Shown in pieces: positions 16,022-24,700 of a stretch of 64,000 nucleotides of DNA (within the stretch, counting starts at the first letter, position 1; each line of letters opens with the position of its first letter). Location of the stretch: NCBI RefSeq assembly GCF_019012925.1, contig NZ_JAGIRL010000044.1, positions 1-64,000 of the forward strand. Reading direction: 5' to 3'. The position numbers and the translations under genes were made by a program. Under the pieces are notes generated by a model. The model searched no databases. It was given only the letters and a program-made list of their open reading frames with translations, and was not told where the DNA came from. Origin of the DNA: Fusobacterium sp. GTDB taxonomy: Bacteria > Fusobacteriota > Fusobacteriia > Fusobacteriales > Fusobacteriaceae.

Positions 16022-17848
16022 TTACCCCTTTATAATTCTTTTCAATATTTTATCACATTTCACTTCATCTGTATCATTAAATATTGCAAAAATATTGTTC
16101 TTATATGCAAATCTCTTATTTTCAGTAGATTCTATAAAGCCATTATCAATTGAGTCCTCAAACTCTTTCTCTCTCATATTTATTCTCTTTAATTCCATCT
16201 TACCTGTAGCAGTTAGAGGTACATAATCTATCCAATCCACTGGTACATAGTATCTCTTTCCATCTCCAGCATATTTAGGTATATACTCTGTTCTTGTTAC
16301 CTCTTTATATGAATTGGCTACAACCTGTACTAGGTCTACATCATCTTTTGTTCCAATTGTATTAGTTTTCAAAATTGATTGTGTAGTAGTCTCTGGATGA
16401 GCAAATACCCTATCTCCAAGTAAGTTTGCCATCATCTCAGAAGTATATGGGTTATAGTTGTAGTTAAACTCATTTCCATAGATATAATCCTGTGATTTAT
16501 GCTGATGATATATAGGTATTGTCAATATAGGTAGGAATAATCTATAGAAGTTACTGAAATATTTTTTGTTTATATCAAAAAACTTCTCTGATATTCTATC
16601 ATATGAGAAATCTCTATAGTAAGATCTCTCTATATTTAGAGGCCAATCTCTATCATTAGAAACATTGTTCAATCTGTTGATCTTGTAGTAACTAAAGTCA
16701 TCTCCAAAATCTGTATCCTTAAGTAGTTCAACCATATTTCTTTGAGCTATTGGGGTGAACAGTACTCTGAATTCCACCTCATTATCTCTATCAAAAGCAC
16801 CAAACAGAGCATCAAATTCCAAGTTTCCCATCTCTAAGAAGCCTGTTCCCTTCTGTATAGCCTTCTCACTCATCTTTTTAACATCTTTCTGAAGCTTTTT
16901 AGAGTATTTTTCCAATTTTCTAGGCTTTAACTTATGAATGAACTGTGGTTCTCTAGTAAAAGTTAGATGTTCAGCAGCATCATTACCATAGATCAAGTTG
17001 ATCGTACTCTCAAATATCTGTTTAGGTCTAATTATACTTGCTACCAGTGTCTCTGTCACTGTTCTTGACTTTCTCTCACCATTCTCTGTGTAGTATTCAG
17101 TCCAAGATACAGTTAAAGATCCTGTATACTCTTGATCTACAACCCTATTACGAACTTTTTTACTGATTATAAAGGGATTTCCCAAGATCTCTCCTGAGAT
17201 TATATCTGTAACTGAAAGATTATCATTTAATTTTGCTGGCATTCCAAAGTTAGTTACAAGGTTGGCATATCTATCCAACTTAAAATCCTTGTCTAATGTC
17301 AAAGTGGGTATTAGCTCTGTTATTACATCATTTGACATATTGTCATCAAACAGATTGAGTAGTGGTTCAACCTGTGAGTAACACTCCTCTTTTTTCTCTT
17401 TTAGTATAGTTGTCAAATGCACTATTGTATCATTCAAACTTCTCTTCTTATCTCTAATATATTTTAGATTTATGTATAGGAGAGTTATTAAAAGTAGACC
17501 CATCCAAGTAGTTCTTATTCCTATCTCCTTTATACTCTCTTTTTTAGCCATAAGATCTCTTAAATGCTGGACATTAATGAACTCTGACAAAATCAGATAA
17601 GCTATTCCTATTCCTATGACCATTGAGAGCCTACCCAACCATTTTAGCTTACTCTCATTCTTACTCTTAGCATCTAAATTTCCATTGTACTCTTTTACAG
17701 ATTTTCTGTTTGCCTCAATATCTATATTGGATCTATTCAACAGATTCTCAAAGACTGAGGTGATCCTCTCTAGATACTTTCCAGCCAACTCATCCTTATA
17801 GTATTTTACTGGTTCCAATAGTTTTTCTTGCTCGTCTACAAAGTCCAT
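16022..17848 (-). CDS. Large membrane protein partner of LemA, DUF3137-like
   Basis: A 608-residue protein I cannot name with certainty. After an N-terminal helical region, two membrane helices (about residues 72-92 and 112-130) are followed by a large soluble part. FDALFGAFDRDNEVEFRVLFTP resembles the core of DUF3137 proteins, which are also found next to LemA genes. SWTEYYTENGERKSRTVTETLVA looks like a beta-rich segment. No signal peptide or catalytic motif is visible. AGGAG precedes the ATG at 17846-17848. Coupling to LemA suggests a shared membrane complex (inference). Confidence 0.7.
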   Translation of the reverse strand: MDFVDEQEKLLEPVKYYKDELAGKYLERITSVFENLLNRSNIDIEANRKSVKEYNGNLDAKSKNESKLKWLGRLSMVIGIGIAYLILSEFINVQHLRDLMAKKESIKEIGIRTTWMGLLLITLLYINLKYIRDKKRSLNDTIVHLTTILKEKKEECYSQVEPLLNLFDDNMSNDVITELIPTLTLDKDFKLDRYANLVTNFGMPAKLNDNLSVTDIISGEILGNPFIISKKVRNRVVDQEYTGSLTVSWTEYYTENGERKSRTVTETLVASIIRPKQIFESTINLIYGNDAAEHLTFTREPQFIHKLKPRKLEKYSKKLQKDVKKMSEKAIQKGTGFLEMGNLEFDALFGAFDRDNEVEFRVLFTPIAQRNMVELLKDTDFGDDFSYYKINRLNNVSNDRDWPLNIERSYYRDFSYDRISEKFFDINKKYFSNFYRLFLPILTIPIYHQHKSQDYIYGNEFNYNYNPYTSEMMANLLGDRVFAHPETTTQSILKTNTIGTKDDVDLVQVVANSYKEVTRTEYIPKYAGDGKRYYVPVDWIDYVPLTATGKMELKRINMREKEFEDSIDNGFIESTENKRFAYKNNIFAIFNDTDEVKCDKILKRIIKG

Positions 17849-17892
17849 AAAATCTCTCCTATACTCTTCGTCTTTTATTTTCCTATATATGC

Positions 17893-17929
17893 AAAAATGC
17901 CAAAGAGAATCTATCTCCTTAGCATTTTT
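17893..17929 (-). terminator. Terminator of the DAACS symporter gene
   Basis: AAAAATGC / GCATTTTT outer stem with an inner AGGAGA/TCTCTTT stem, 12 bp after the symporter stop on the minus strand. Confidence 0.7.
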
Positions 17930-17941
17930 ATTTTAACATAT

Positions 17942-19114
17942 TTATTTATTTTGAGCCAACTCTTTTTTGAAAATTCCGTTTAGGATAAGTGCTAATGCTC
18001 CATCTCCAACTACGTTACAAGCAGTACCAAAACTATCTTGTAAAGCGAATATTGTAAGCATTAAAGCAACTCCACTATCATCAAATCCAAGAACAGATAT
18101 GATAATTCCTAATGAAGCCATTACAGTTCCTCCTGGTACTCCAGGTGCTCCAACTGCAAATATTCCTAAAAGAATGATGAATAATACCATAGTTCCCATA
18201 GCTGGTAATTGTCCATAAAGTACTTGTGATACAGTCATAACAAAGAAGATCTCAGTTAAAACTGATCCACATAGGTGTACAGTTGATCCTAATGGAATTG
18301 CAAAGTTTGCAATATCATCATCTAAAACTTTAGATTTCTTAGCACAGCTTAATGCCACTGGTAAAGTAGCTGCTGATGACATTGTTCCAACTGCTGTTAA
18401 GTATGCTGGTCCATAGTGCTTTAATAGGCTGAATGGATTCTTTCCAGATACTGCTCCAGCTATACTATATAGTACTGTAAGCCAGATGAAGTGTCCTATT
18501 AAAACTATGATAACAACTTTTAAGAATACTGGTAATTGCTTAGTTATTCCACCCTCATAAGCTAATGTTGCAAATGTAGAAGCTATGAAGAAAGGTAGTA
18601 TAGGAATGATGATAGCATAAACAAGTTTTAACATTATGTTGTTAAACTCATCTAATAATCTTTCAAAATTCTCTGATTTTGTCCAAACAACTGCAAGTCC
18701 TAAAAATAGTGCTAATACTAGTGCTGACATAACTGAGAATACAGGTGGTATCTCAACTTTAAAGATCATCTCTGGTAACTCTTTTAATCCCTCAACAGTT
18801 GAAACTATATTTAATTTTGGAATTAAAGTGTATCCAGCAACCATAGAGAACAATGCTGCCCCTACAGATGAGAAGTAAGCTAATAGTAACATTACCCCTA
18901 GCATCTTACTAGCATTAGATTTCATTTTAGTAATAGCTGGTGCTATAAATCCTAAGATGATTAATGGTACAGTAAAGTTAATTAACTGTCCAAGTACAAA
19001 TTTAATAGATTGGATTACTCCAATTACAGATTCGTTACAGTATAACCCTATAACAAGTCCTACTATAACCCCTAAAATTAGCTTAACAATTAAGCTATCT
19101 TTCATTTTAGCCAT
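17942..19114 (-). CDS. Dicarboxylate/amino acid:cation symporter (DAACS family)
   Basis: A 390-residue SLC1-type transporter, slightly short for the family, with eight membrane helices and two re-entrant loops. TMSSAATLPVAL is the first serine-rich loop and GVPGGTVMASLGII the second. The segment normally reading GATINMDG is here IPLGSTVHLCGS, an unusual variant that probably changes substrate or sodium binding. Substrate (glutamate, aspartate, serine or a dicarboxylate) cannot be told. AGGAGG precedes the ATG; it has its own promoter and terminator. Confidence 0.88.
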   Translation of the reverse strand: MAKMKDSLIVKLILGVIVGLVIGLYCNESVIGVIQSIKFVLGQLINFTVPLIILGFIAPAITKMKSNASKMLGVMLLLAYFSSVGAALFSMVAGYTLIPKLNIVSTVEGLKELPEMIFKVEIPPVFSVMSALVLALFLGLAVVWTKSENFERLLDEFNNIMLKLVYAIIIPILPFFIASTFATLAYEGGITKQLPVFLKVVIIVLIGHFIWLTVLYSIAGAVSGKNPFSLLKHYGPAYLTAVGTMSSAATLPVALSCAKKSKVLDDDIANFAIPLGSTVHLCGSVLTEIFFVMTVSQVLYGQLPAMGTMVLFIILLGIFAVGAPGVPGGTVMASLGIIISVLGFDDSGVALMLTIFALQDSFGTACNVVGDGALALILNGIFKKELAQNK

Positions 19115-19195
19115 ATAAATGTGCCTCCTTAATATATTTTTAATTTTGTTGCCCTAAACATATACTTTATTTGTTGACAAAAATTGGTTTAGTTT

Positions 19196-19204
19196 ATTAT
19201 ACCA
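19196..19204 (-). promoter_or_regulatory. Extended -10 promoter of the DAACS symporter
   Basis: On the minus strand TGGTATAAT, about 80 bp before the start codon; a -35 is not convincing. Confidence 0.5.
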
Positions 19205-19233
19205 AACTTTTTTTATAATTGCTACAATTTATT

Positions 19234-19473
19234 TTAAAGAGCTTTTAAAATTCTACTAAGTTGATCAGGACAAGAAGTACCCCTTACTCCACAGTTGATC
19301 CCCTCTAGTTTCTTTATAACTACATCTTTGTGTAATCCTAAGATAAGATTTTGAAGTCCTTGAGTATTCCCATCACAACCACCACAAAACTCTATTTCAG
19401 TTATGATTCCGTTCTCATCAAGTTCTACTCCTATCTCTTTAGCACAAATCTTTTCAGTCTTATAGTATTTCAT
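19234..19473 (-). CDS. TSCPD-domain protein (small ribonucleotide-reductase-tail family)
   Basis: A 79-residue protein with the TSCPD signature: CGGCDGNTQGL, then LEGINCGVRGTSCPDQLSRIL. The family takes its name from the TSCPD residues and resembles the C-terminal segment of class II ribonucleotide reductases; stand-alone members have no proven function. Cysteines in CGGC, NC and SC could bind metal or carry redox chemistry. It is the third gene of the sigma-54 operon with cysteine desulfidase and AbgT. GGAGG precedes the ATG, 26 bp after AbgT. Confidence 0.83.
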   Translation of the reverse strand: MKYYKTEKICAKEIGVELDENGIITEIEFCGGCDGNTQGLQNLILGLHKDVVIKKLEGINCGVRGTSCPDQLSRILKAL

Positions 19474-19499
19474 CTATTCCTCCAGTTATTCTAATTTAT

Positions 19500-21053
19500 C
19501 TACATTGAGCAGAATAGTCCTCCTCCAACTCCTAGAGGTAGTCCTAACATAAACCACACTATCAATAGAAGTATCCATCCTATTAAGAATGCTATTGAGT
19601 ATGGTATCATAAGTGATATTAGAGTTCCTATACCACTCTTCTTATCATACTTTTGAGCAAATGCCACTATCAATGGGAAGAATGGCATAAGTGGTGCTAT
19701 TACGTTTGTACATGAATCTCCAACTCTGTATGCTGCTTGAGTCAATTCTGGTGAGAATCCTATTCTCATAAACATAGGTACAAATATTGGAGCCATAATA
19801 GCCCATTTAGCAGAGTCAACTGCTATAAATATATTTATAATAGCTGTCATTACTATGAATGCAAATATTAATGGTATTCCTACAAATCCTGTATGCTGTA
19901 AAAATTCAGCTCCCTTTACTGATAGTATTATTCCTAAGTTTGAATAGTTGAAAAATACCACAAATTGAGCTGCAAAGAATATAAGCACCATAAATCCAGA
20001 TAGGTTGTTTATAGATTTTGTCATAAGCTCTATAACATCTTTATCTGATTTTATCTTTCTTGATCCTATTCCGTAGAATATACCAGGTATCATAAAGAAT
20101 AGAGACATTAAAAATACTATTCCAGTCATAAATGGTGAACGTAATAACTCACCTGTTTGAGGATTTCTTAATAGAGCATTTTCAGGTATAACTAGTAGAC
20201 CTACAACTATTAAGAATACTACTAAACTTATTAGTGCAAACTTCATTCCTCTCTTTTCATCCAGTGAGATATCATTTACACTGATCTTCTCTTCAGATAC
20301 ATATTCACCTAGTCTTGGCTCTATTATCTTCTCAGTAACTAAAGTTCCTACAAAAGTTATTAAGAATGTTGAAGCAACCATAAAGAACCAGTTTCCTGTT
20401 GGTAACACAGTGTATGTTGGATCGATCATTCTAGCTGCCTCTGTAGACATTCCTGCAAATACAGGGTCATTTGTTCCTATTAAAAGGTTGGCACTCCATC
20501 CTCCAGAAACTCCAGCAAATGTTGCTGCAAGTCCTGCAATTGGGTGTCTTCCAAAACTCATAAACAGTATTGCTCCCAAAGGAACTAGCATAACATATCC
20601 AGTAGATGAAGCTACGTTTGACATGATTCCTAAAAAGATGATTGTAGCAGTTACAGCTCTTTTAGGTGTTACAGCAACTATCTTTTTCAAAACAGCTTCC
20701 ATAAATCCAGAACCATCAGCAACTCCAACCCCCATAATTATAGTAAATACTGTTCCTAACGCTATAAAGTTAGTAAAGTTTTTAATTACAGATGTGTACA
20801 TAAATCTCAATCCATCAGCAGATAGTAAGTTTACAGCCACAGTCTCTTGTGTTATCAATGATTTAGTAGCAGTGTCATAAGTTTCATAAGAAACTTTTAA
20901 CCCCGATTTTGCTGCTAACCAAGAGATAACAACTAATATTAATGTAAATATTATAAACATTGTAGTTGGATGAGGTAGAGCATTACCTACCTTCTCCACC
21001 TTATCCAATGCTTTTAATATGAACCCTTCTCTATTTTTTTGATCTTTTCCCAT
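19500..21053 (-). CDS. AbgT family transporter
   Basis: A 517-residue membrane protein with the AbgT pattern: GNALPHPTTMFIIFTLIL at the N-terminus, GVADGSGFMEAVLKK, and AAYRVGDSCTNVIAPLMPFFPL near the C-terminus. E. coli AbgT takes up p-aminobenzoyl-glutamate; other members export antifolates. Co-transcription with a cysteine desulfidase suggests a cysteine-containing or small peptide substrate here (inference). The frame opens at a TTG (21083) without a site; the ATG at 21051-21053 has GGAGG 13 bases ahead, a long spacing, so the start is uncertain. Confidence 0.87.
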   Translation of the reverse strand: MGKDQKNREGFILKALDKVEKVGNALPHPTTMFIIFTLILVVISWLAAKSGLKVSYETYDTATKSLITQETVAVNLLSADGLRFMYTSVIKNFTNFIALGTVFTIIMGVGVADGSGFMEAVLKKIVAVTPKRAVTATIIFLGIMSNVASSTGYVMLVPLGAILFMSFGRHPIAGLAATFAGVSGGWSANLLIGTNDPVFAGMSTEAARMIDPTYTVLPTGNWFFMVASTFLITFVGTLVTEKIIEPRLGEYVSEEKISVNDISLDEKRGMKFALISLVVFLIVVGLLVIPENALLRNPQTGELLRSPFMTGIVFLMSLFFMIPGIFYGIGSRKIKSDKDVIELMTKSINNLSGFMVLIFFAAQFVVFFNYSNLGIILSVKGAEFLQHTGFVGIPLIFAFIVMTAIINIFIAVDSAKWAIMAPIFVPMFMRIGFSPELTQAAYRVGDSCTNVIAPLMPFFPLIVAFAQKYDKKSGIGTLISLMIPYSIAFLIGWILLLIVWFMLGLPLGVGGGLFCSM

Positions 21054-21090
21054 TACTTTTTTTAAACCTCCAACACTTCTCAACTAACAA

Positions 21091-22380
21091 CTAAACATTT
21101 TTTATCATTATATCTAGTATAACTTCGTCAGTTACTTTCATTCCTTGTTGTCCTAATACTCCAACGTGCTCTATTGTTTTCTCAACATTTTTCCCTACTA
21201 TTCCCTCTCCAAATTCGAATTTTCTATTTTTTGAAGCTGCATAGTAAGCATCAAAAGCTGCACTTACTCCACTAGCAATCTTAGTTGCACATGAACTCTT
21301 AGCTCCGTCACAGATTACTCCTGACATTGTTCCTAAAGTAGTCTCAATTGCATTTCCGATCTGCTCTAGAGATAATCCTGATAGGAATGATATTGCTCCT
21401 GCTACCCCTGCACTTGCACATATAGCTCCACAATAAGCTGATAATCTTCCTATGTTTGATTTAATATGGATAGTTGTCATATGAGAGAAGAATAATCCTC
21501 TGATTATTTCCTCTTTTGATAGCCCCTTCTCTTGACAGAATTTTATTACTGGTAATGAGCAAGTCATTCCTTGGTTTCCACTTCCACTTGTAGTCATTAC
21601 TGGTAGTGAGCATCCGTTCATTCTTGCGTCACTTCCTGCACTTGCAAAACTTGCCATTTTGTTTCTTAGGTCGTTTCCATAAACTCCCTCTTCCATTCCC
21701 TCTTTAATAGTCTTTCCAATAGCTATTCCATATGAATTTGTTAATCCTTCAGTAGCTATTGCTGAGTTATAGTCTATCACTCTTTGGAATGTTGCTTCTA
21801 TTAAAGATAGATCTATTGTTTTTGCTAAGTTATAAATCAATTCAACTGAAAGGAAAGTTCTATCAGTCATTACATCTCCAGTACATACTTCATCACAAGA
21901 TTGCCCTTTGATCTCTACACCATTTTTAACTATTTTTGTTATATTTGTATGGTAGTGTTGGATCTCAACTACTGCTGTATCATCTCCATAAGTTCCCTCT
22001 AATCTTATGTATAATTTTACATCTCCCTCATTTAAGAAAACTTTTACTTTTTTATCATCTAGATATTTTTTTACCTCTGGTAAACGGCTCTTATCTACAT
22101 GTGCTATAACCATAAGCTCTTTTGTTGAGTCTCCTAAGATAGCTCCCATAGCTGTAGAAGCTTCTATTCCTACCATTCCTTCAGAGTTAGGTATTTTTAC
22201 GCTCTTAACATTTTTTACTATATTTCCTGAAAGATAAGCATCAATCTTTTCAGGTACATTTCCTAAGATACTTGTTAATTTTGCAGCAGCATAAGCGATA
22301 GCTATTGGCTCAGTACATCCTTCTGCAGGAACTAACTCCTCTTCTAAAATACTTAATACTTTTTCAGTTATCTTTTCCAT
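21091..22380 (-). CDS. L-cysteine desulfidase family protein (UPF0597, CyuA/CdsB-like)
   Basis: A 429-residue protein related to L-serine dehydratase alpha chains. VPAEGCTEPIAIAYA, SGSGNQGMTCSLPV, GAICASAGVAGAI and ICDGAKSSCATKIASG match the UPF0597 family, whose characterised members use a [4Fe-4S] cluster to split L-cysteine into pyruvate, ammonia and sulfide. The cysteines in these motifs are the likely cluster ligands. The ATG at 22378-22380 has AGGAGG ahead. It is the first gene after a -24/-12 promoter, with AbgT and TSCPD downstream. A hydrogen sulfide source in this organism (inference). Confidence 0.85.
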   Translation of the reverse strand: MEKITEKVLSILEEELVPAEGCTEPIAIAYAAAKLTSILGNVPEKIDAYLSGNIVKNVKSVKIPNSEGMVGIEASTAMGAILGDSTKELMVIAHVDKSRLPEVKKYLDDKKVKVFLNEGDVKLYIRLEGTYGDDTAVVEIQHYHTNITKIVKNGVEIKGQSCDEVCTGDVMTDRTFLSVELIYNLAKTIDLSLIEATFQRVIDYNSAIATEGLTNSYGIAIGKTIKEGMEEGVYGNDLRNKMASFASAGSDARMNGCSLPVMTTSGSGNQGMTCSLPVIKFCQEKGLSKEEIIRGLFFSHMTTIHIKSNIGRLSAYCGAICASAGVAGAISFLSGLSLEQIGNAIETTLGTMSGVICDGAKSSCATKIASGVSAAFDAYYAASKNRKFEFGEGIVGKNVEKTIEHVGVLGQQGMKVTDEVILDIMIKNV

Positions 22381-22508
22381 TATAACTTCTCCTCCTATAA
22401 TAAATACTATTAATTTTAACAAATGTCAAATATATTTTTATTTTGAATGTTTTATGATCAATTTTTACAAAATCAGAAAACAATTTTATAAATCATAGTA
22501 TATATTAA

Positions 22509-22524
22509 AGCAAGTTTTATGCCA
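22509..22524 (-). promoter_or_regulatory. Sigma-54 (-24/-12) promoter of the cysteine desulfidase operon
   Basis: On the minus strand TGGCATAAAACTTGCT: GG and GC separated by exactly ten bases, matching TGGCAC-N5-TTGCW in all positions but one. It lies 129 bp before the desulfidase ATG and downstream of the gene for a sigma-54 activator. Confidence 0.85.
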
Positions 22525-22540
22525 ATAAGAAAAAATTTTA

Positions 22541-22561
22541 AACCCTCTAAAAATGAGGGTT
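22541..22561 (-). terminator. Terminator of the sigma-54 activator gene
   Basis: AACCCTC / GAGGGTT with a 7-base loop; the minus-strand tail is TAAAATTTTTTC. It lies between the activator gene and the -24/-12 promoter, keeping the two transcripts separate. Confidence 0.72.
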
Positions 22562-22582
22562 ATTCAGAAATTCTTTATTTTC

Positions 22583-22642
22583 ATTTTGAAAAACTTTTCC
22601 ATTTTGAAAAATATTTTACAAGATTTTTTCTATTTTGAAAAA
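22583..22642. promoter_or_regulatory. Three copies of ATTTTGAAAAA, candidate activator binding sites
   Basis: Exact copies at 22583-22593, 22601-22611 and 22632-22642, about 60-120 bp upstream of the -24/-12 element, the distance expected for an enhancer-type site. The core TTTTGAAAA is nearly its own reverse complement. Confidence 0.6.
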
Positions 22643-22643
22643 T

Positions 22644-24410
22644 TTAATCTATTTCAAATTTCTTCATCTTTCTATATAAAGTTGTCAATCCTATTCCCAT
22701 TTTATTAGAAATAGTTTTTTTCCCATCTGTACTATCTCCATATTTTTTCAAAGCCTGTAGTATATATCTTTTTTCCAATATTTCAAAATCTACTAACTCC
22801 TCATCATCCTCTTTTATTATTGGTAATATACATGTTTTTTTAATACCTTTATTTAGTAGTATTGATTCTGGTAAAAAGTCTCTACTCAAAATATGACTAC
22901 TTCCACTCATATTAAACATAAGCTCTATTACATTTTCCAACTCTCTAATATTACCAGGCCAGTTATAATTTGATAACACCTTTATAACCTCTTCATCTAT
23001 AGATGAGATATATTTGTTAGATATTCTATTATACTTATTTATTAATTTTTCTACAATTGGAAGTATATCCTCTTTTCTCTCTCTCAACGGAAGAAGTTTT
23101 ATAGGTATAACATTCAATCTATAGTATAGATCACTTCTGAATTTTTGCTCCTTTATCTTCTTTTCAAGATCTACATTTGTAGCTGCAATAATCTTAATAT
23201 CTAAATCTATACTCTTATTAGATCCAATTCTCTCTATTTTTTTCTCCTGTATTACTCTTAAAATCTTAGCTTGTAAATATAGTGGCATATCCCCAATCTC
23301 ATCTAAGAATATTACTCCTGTGTTTGCTAACTCAAATTTTCCCATTCTTCCACTGTTATTCGCTCCTGTAAAAGCTCCCTTTACATATCCGAAAAGTTCA
23401 CTCTCTAAAAGTGAATCTGGAATGGCTGAACAGTTGATTACCACAAATGGTTTGTCACTTCTACTGCTATGTGCATGTAGTGAACGTGCTACTAATTCCT
23501 TCCCTGTTCCACTCTCTCCTGTAATTAAAACTGTAGAGGAGGTATCTGCCACCTTTAATATATTCTCCTTTAGGTTCTTTGTTGCTATTGAATTTCCATA
23601 TATATCATCTATTGTTATTACATTGTTATTATTAGTTATCTCTGCTATATTTCTGTTTATCTTTTTGATATCTTCAAATATAAAGATGTTATTCTTCTTA
23701 TTATCAAAAGAATTTATTGAGATCAACTTTCCTACAACATTGAATTCTCTTTCAAAAATTAACAGTTTAAATATCTCCTCATTCATCAGATAATCATTCT
23801 GACTCACTATAGACATTGTTTCACCAATACACTCTAAACCTATTTTTAATTTTTTTCTAGCTATCTCATTTATACTAACTATTTTGTTATTTTTATCACT
23901 AACTATTACACCTTTGCTGATATTGTCAATTACTGCTCTTAAAGTTCTCTCCTTGTCCACTTGCAACATCTTCTCTTGGAACTCAAAAAACTTTATACCT
24001 ATAAACTCTGCTATCTGTTTTGTAAAGTTTAAATAAGAATCTATATTAGCAATAATCTTCTTCTTCTGATCATTACTAAAACAAACTAGACCTAGTACAC
24101 CAATTATCTCATTTTGACAGTATATGGGAGTTGATATCTCTAATTTTTCCTGACAATTCTCTTTATCTCTACATTTAGAACATAGTTCATGATTTCTTGG
24201 ATTTTCAATAATATGAGTTTTTCCTGTTTCCAATGTATTTTTATATACATTTCCTAGAGCTGAAACTCCCTCTATATTCTTATAAAGCCCAGTTCCTGTA
24301 ACTCTTAACATATTTTTATCAACAACACCAACATCAACATTTATCATATTAGAGATAATATTCACATATCTATTTACATCTTCCCTTATATGTAATAATG
24401 AAATTTCCAC
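22644..24410 (-). CDS. Sigma-54 dependent transcriptional activator
   Basis: A 588-residue enhancer-binding protein. Residues 20-140 form a GAF-like sensory domain with C77, C80, C86 and C98 (CSKC, ENC, YC), residues about 150-255 a PAS-like domain, 270-500 the AAA+ domain with GESGTGKE at 298-305 and GAFTGA at 345-350, and about 545-588 a Fis-type helix-turn-helix ending in [15 protein letters not shown]. It opens sigma-54 promoters by ATP hydrolysis. The start is GTG at 24408-24410 with AGGAGG. The adjacent -24/-12 promoter makes the desulfidase operon its likely target; the cysteine cluster could sense a thiol, sulfide or metal (inference). Confidence 0.92.
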   Translation of the reverse strand: MEISLLHIREDVNRYVNIISNMINVDVGVVDKNMLRVTGTGLYKNIEGVSALGNVYKNTLETGKTHIIENPRNHELCSKCRDKENCQEKLEISTPIYCQNEIIGVLGLVCFSNDQKKKIIANIDSYLNFTKQIAEFIGIKFFEFQEKMLQVDKERTLRAVIDNISKGVIVSDKNNKIVSINEIARKKLKIGLECIGETMSIVSQNDYLMNEEIFKLLIFEREFNVVGKLISINSFDNKKNNIFIFEDIKKINRNIAEITNNNNVITIDDIYGNSIATKNLKENILKVADTSSTVLITGESGTGKELVARSLHAHSSRSDKPFVVINCSAIPDSLLESELFGYVKGAFTGANNSGRMGKFELANTGVIFLDEIGDMPLYLQAKILRVIQEKKIERIGSNKSIDLDIKIIAATNVDLEKKIKEQKFRSDLYYRLNVIPIKLLPLRERKEDILPIVEKLINKYNRISNKYISSIDEEVIKVLSNYNWPGNIRELENVIELMFNMSGSSHILSRDFLPESILLNKGIKKTCILPIIKEDDEELVDFEILEKRYILQALKKYGDSTDGKKTISNKMGIGLTTLYRKMKKFEID

Positions 24411-24614
24411 TTTGGCCTCCTAAAAATTAGATATCGTATTATATTGTACCACAAAATTCAATATAAAAAAAGAAAATTAAATTAAATCTATTAAAATTTA
24501 TATGCTTTTATTTTTTAAAAAATACAATTTTACATAAATATATCATTTTAGAACAAACAGTCGTAAATTTCTTACTTTTTTATAAAAAAAGTTATAGAAT
24601 TTTTTTTAATTTTG

Positions 24615-24623
24615 TGCTATAAT
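24615..24623 (+). promoter_or_regulatory. Extended -10 promoter of the PTS EIICB gene
   Basis: TGCTATAAT, about 75 bp before the ATG; no good -35. The 290-bp gap 24411-24700 is otherwise A/T rich and without a gene. Confidence 0.55.
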
Positions 24624-24700
24624 CAACTCAAGATACTTGAAATAAAAATTCGTATTTTGTAATTTTTTATGAAATATAATATTTAAAAGGAGGAAGTTTT

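Noticed and set aside
17890..17930. TGGCATTTTTGC as a second sigma-54 promoter
   Set aside because: Only seven bases separate GG and GC where ten are needed; it is the terminator stem of the symporter gene.
20410..20880. 156-codon plus-strand frame inside abgT
   Set aside because: Antisense shadow of a well-supported transporter; low-complexity hydrophobic sequence and no start signal.
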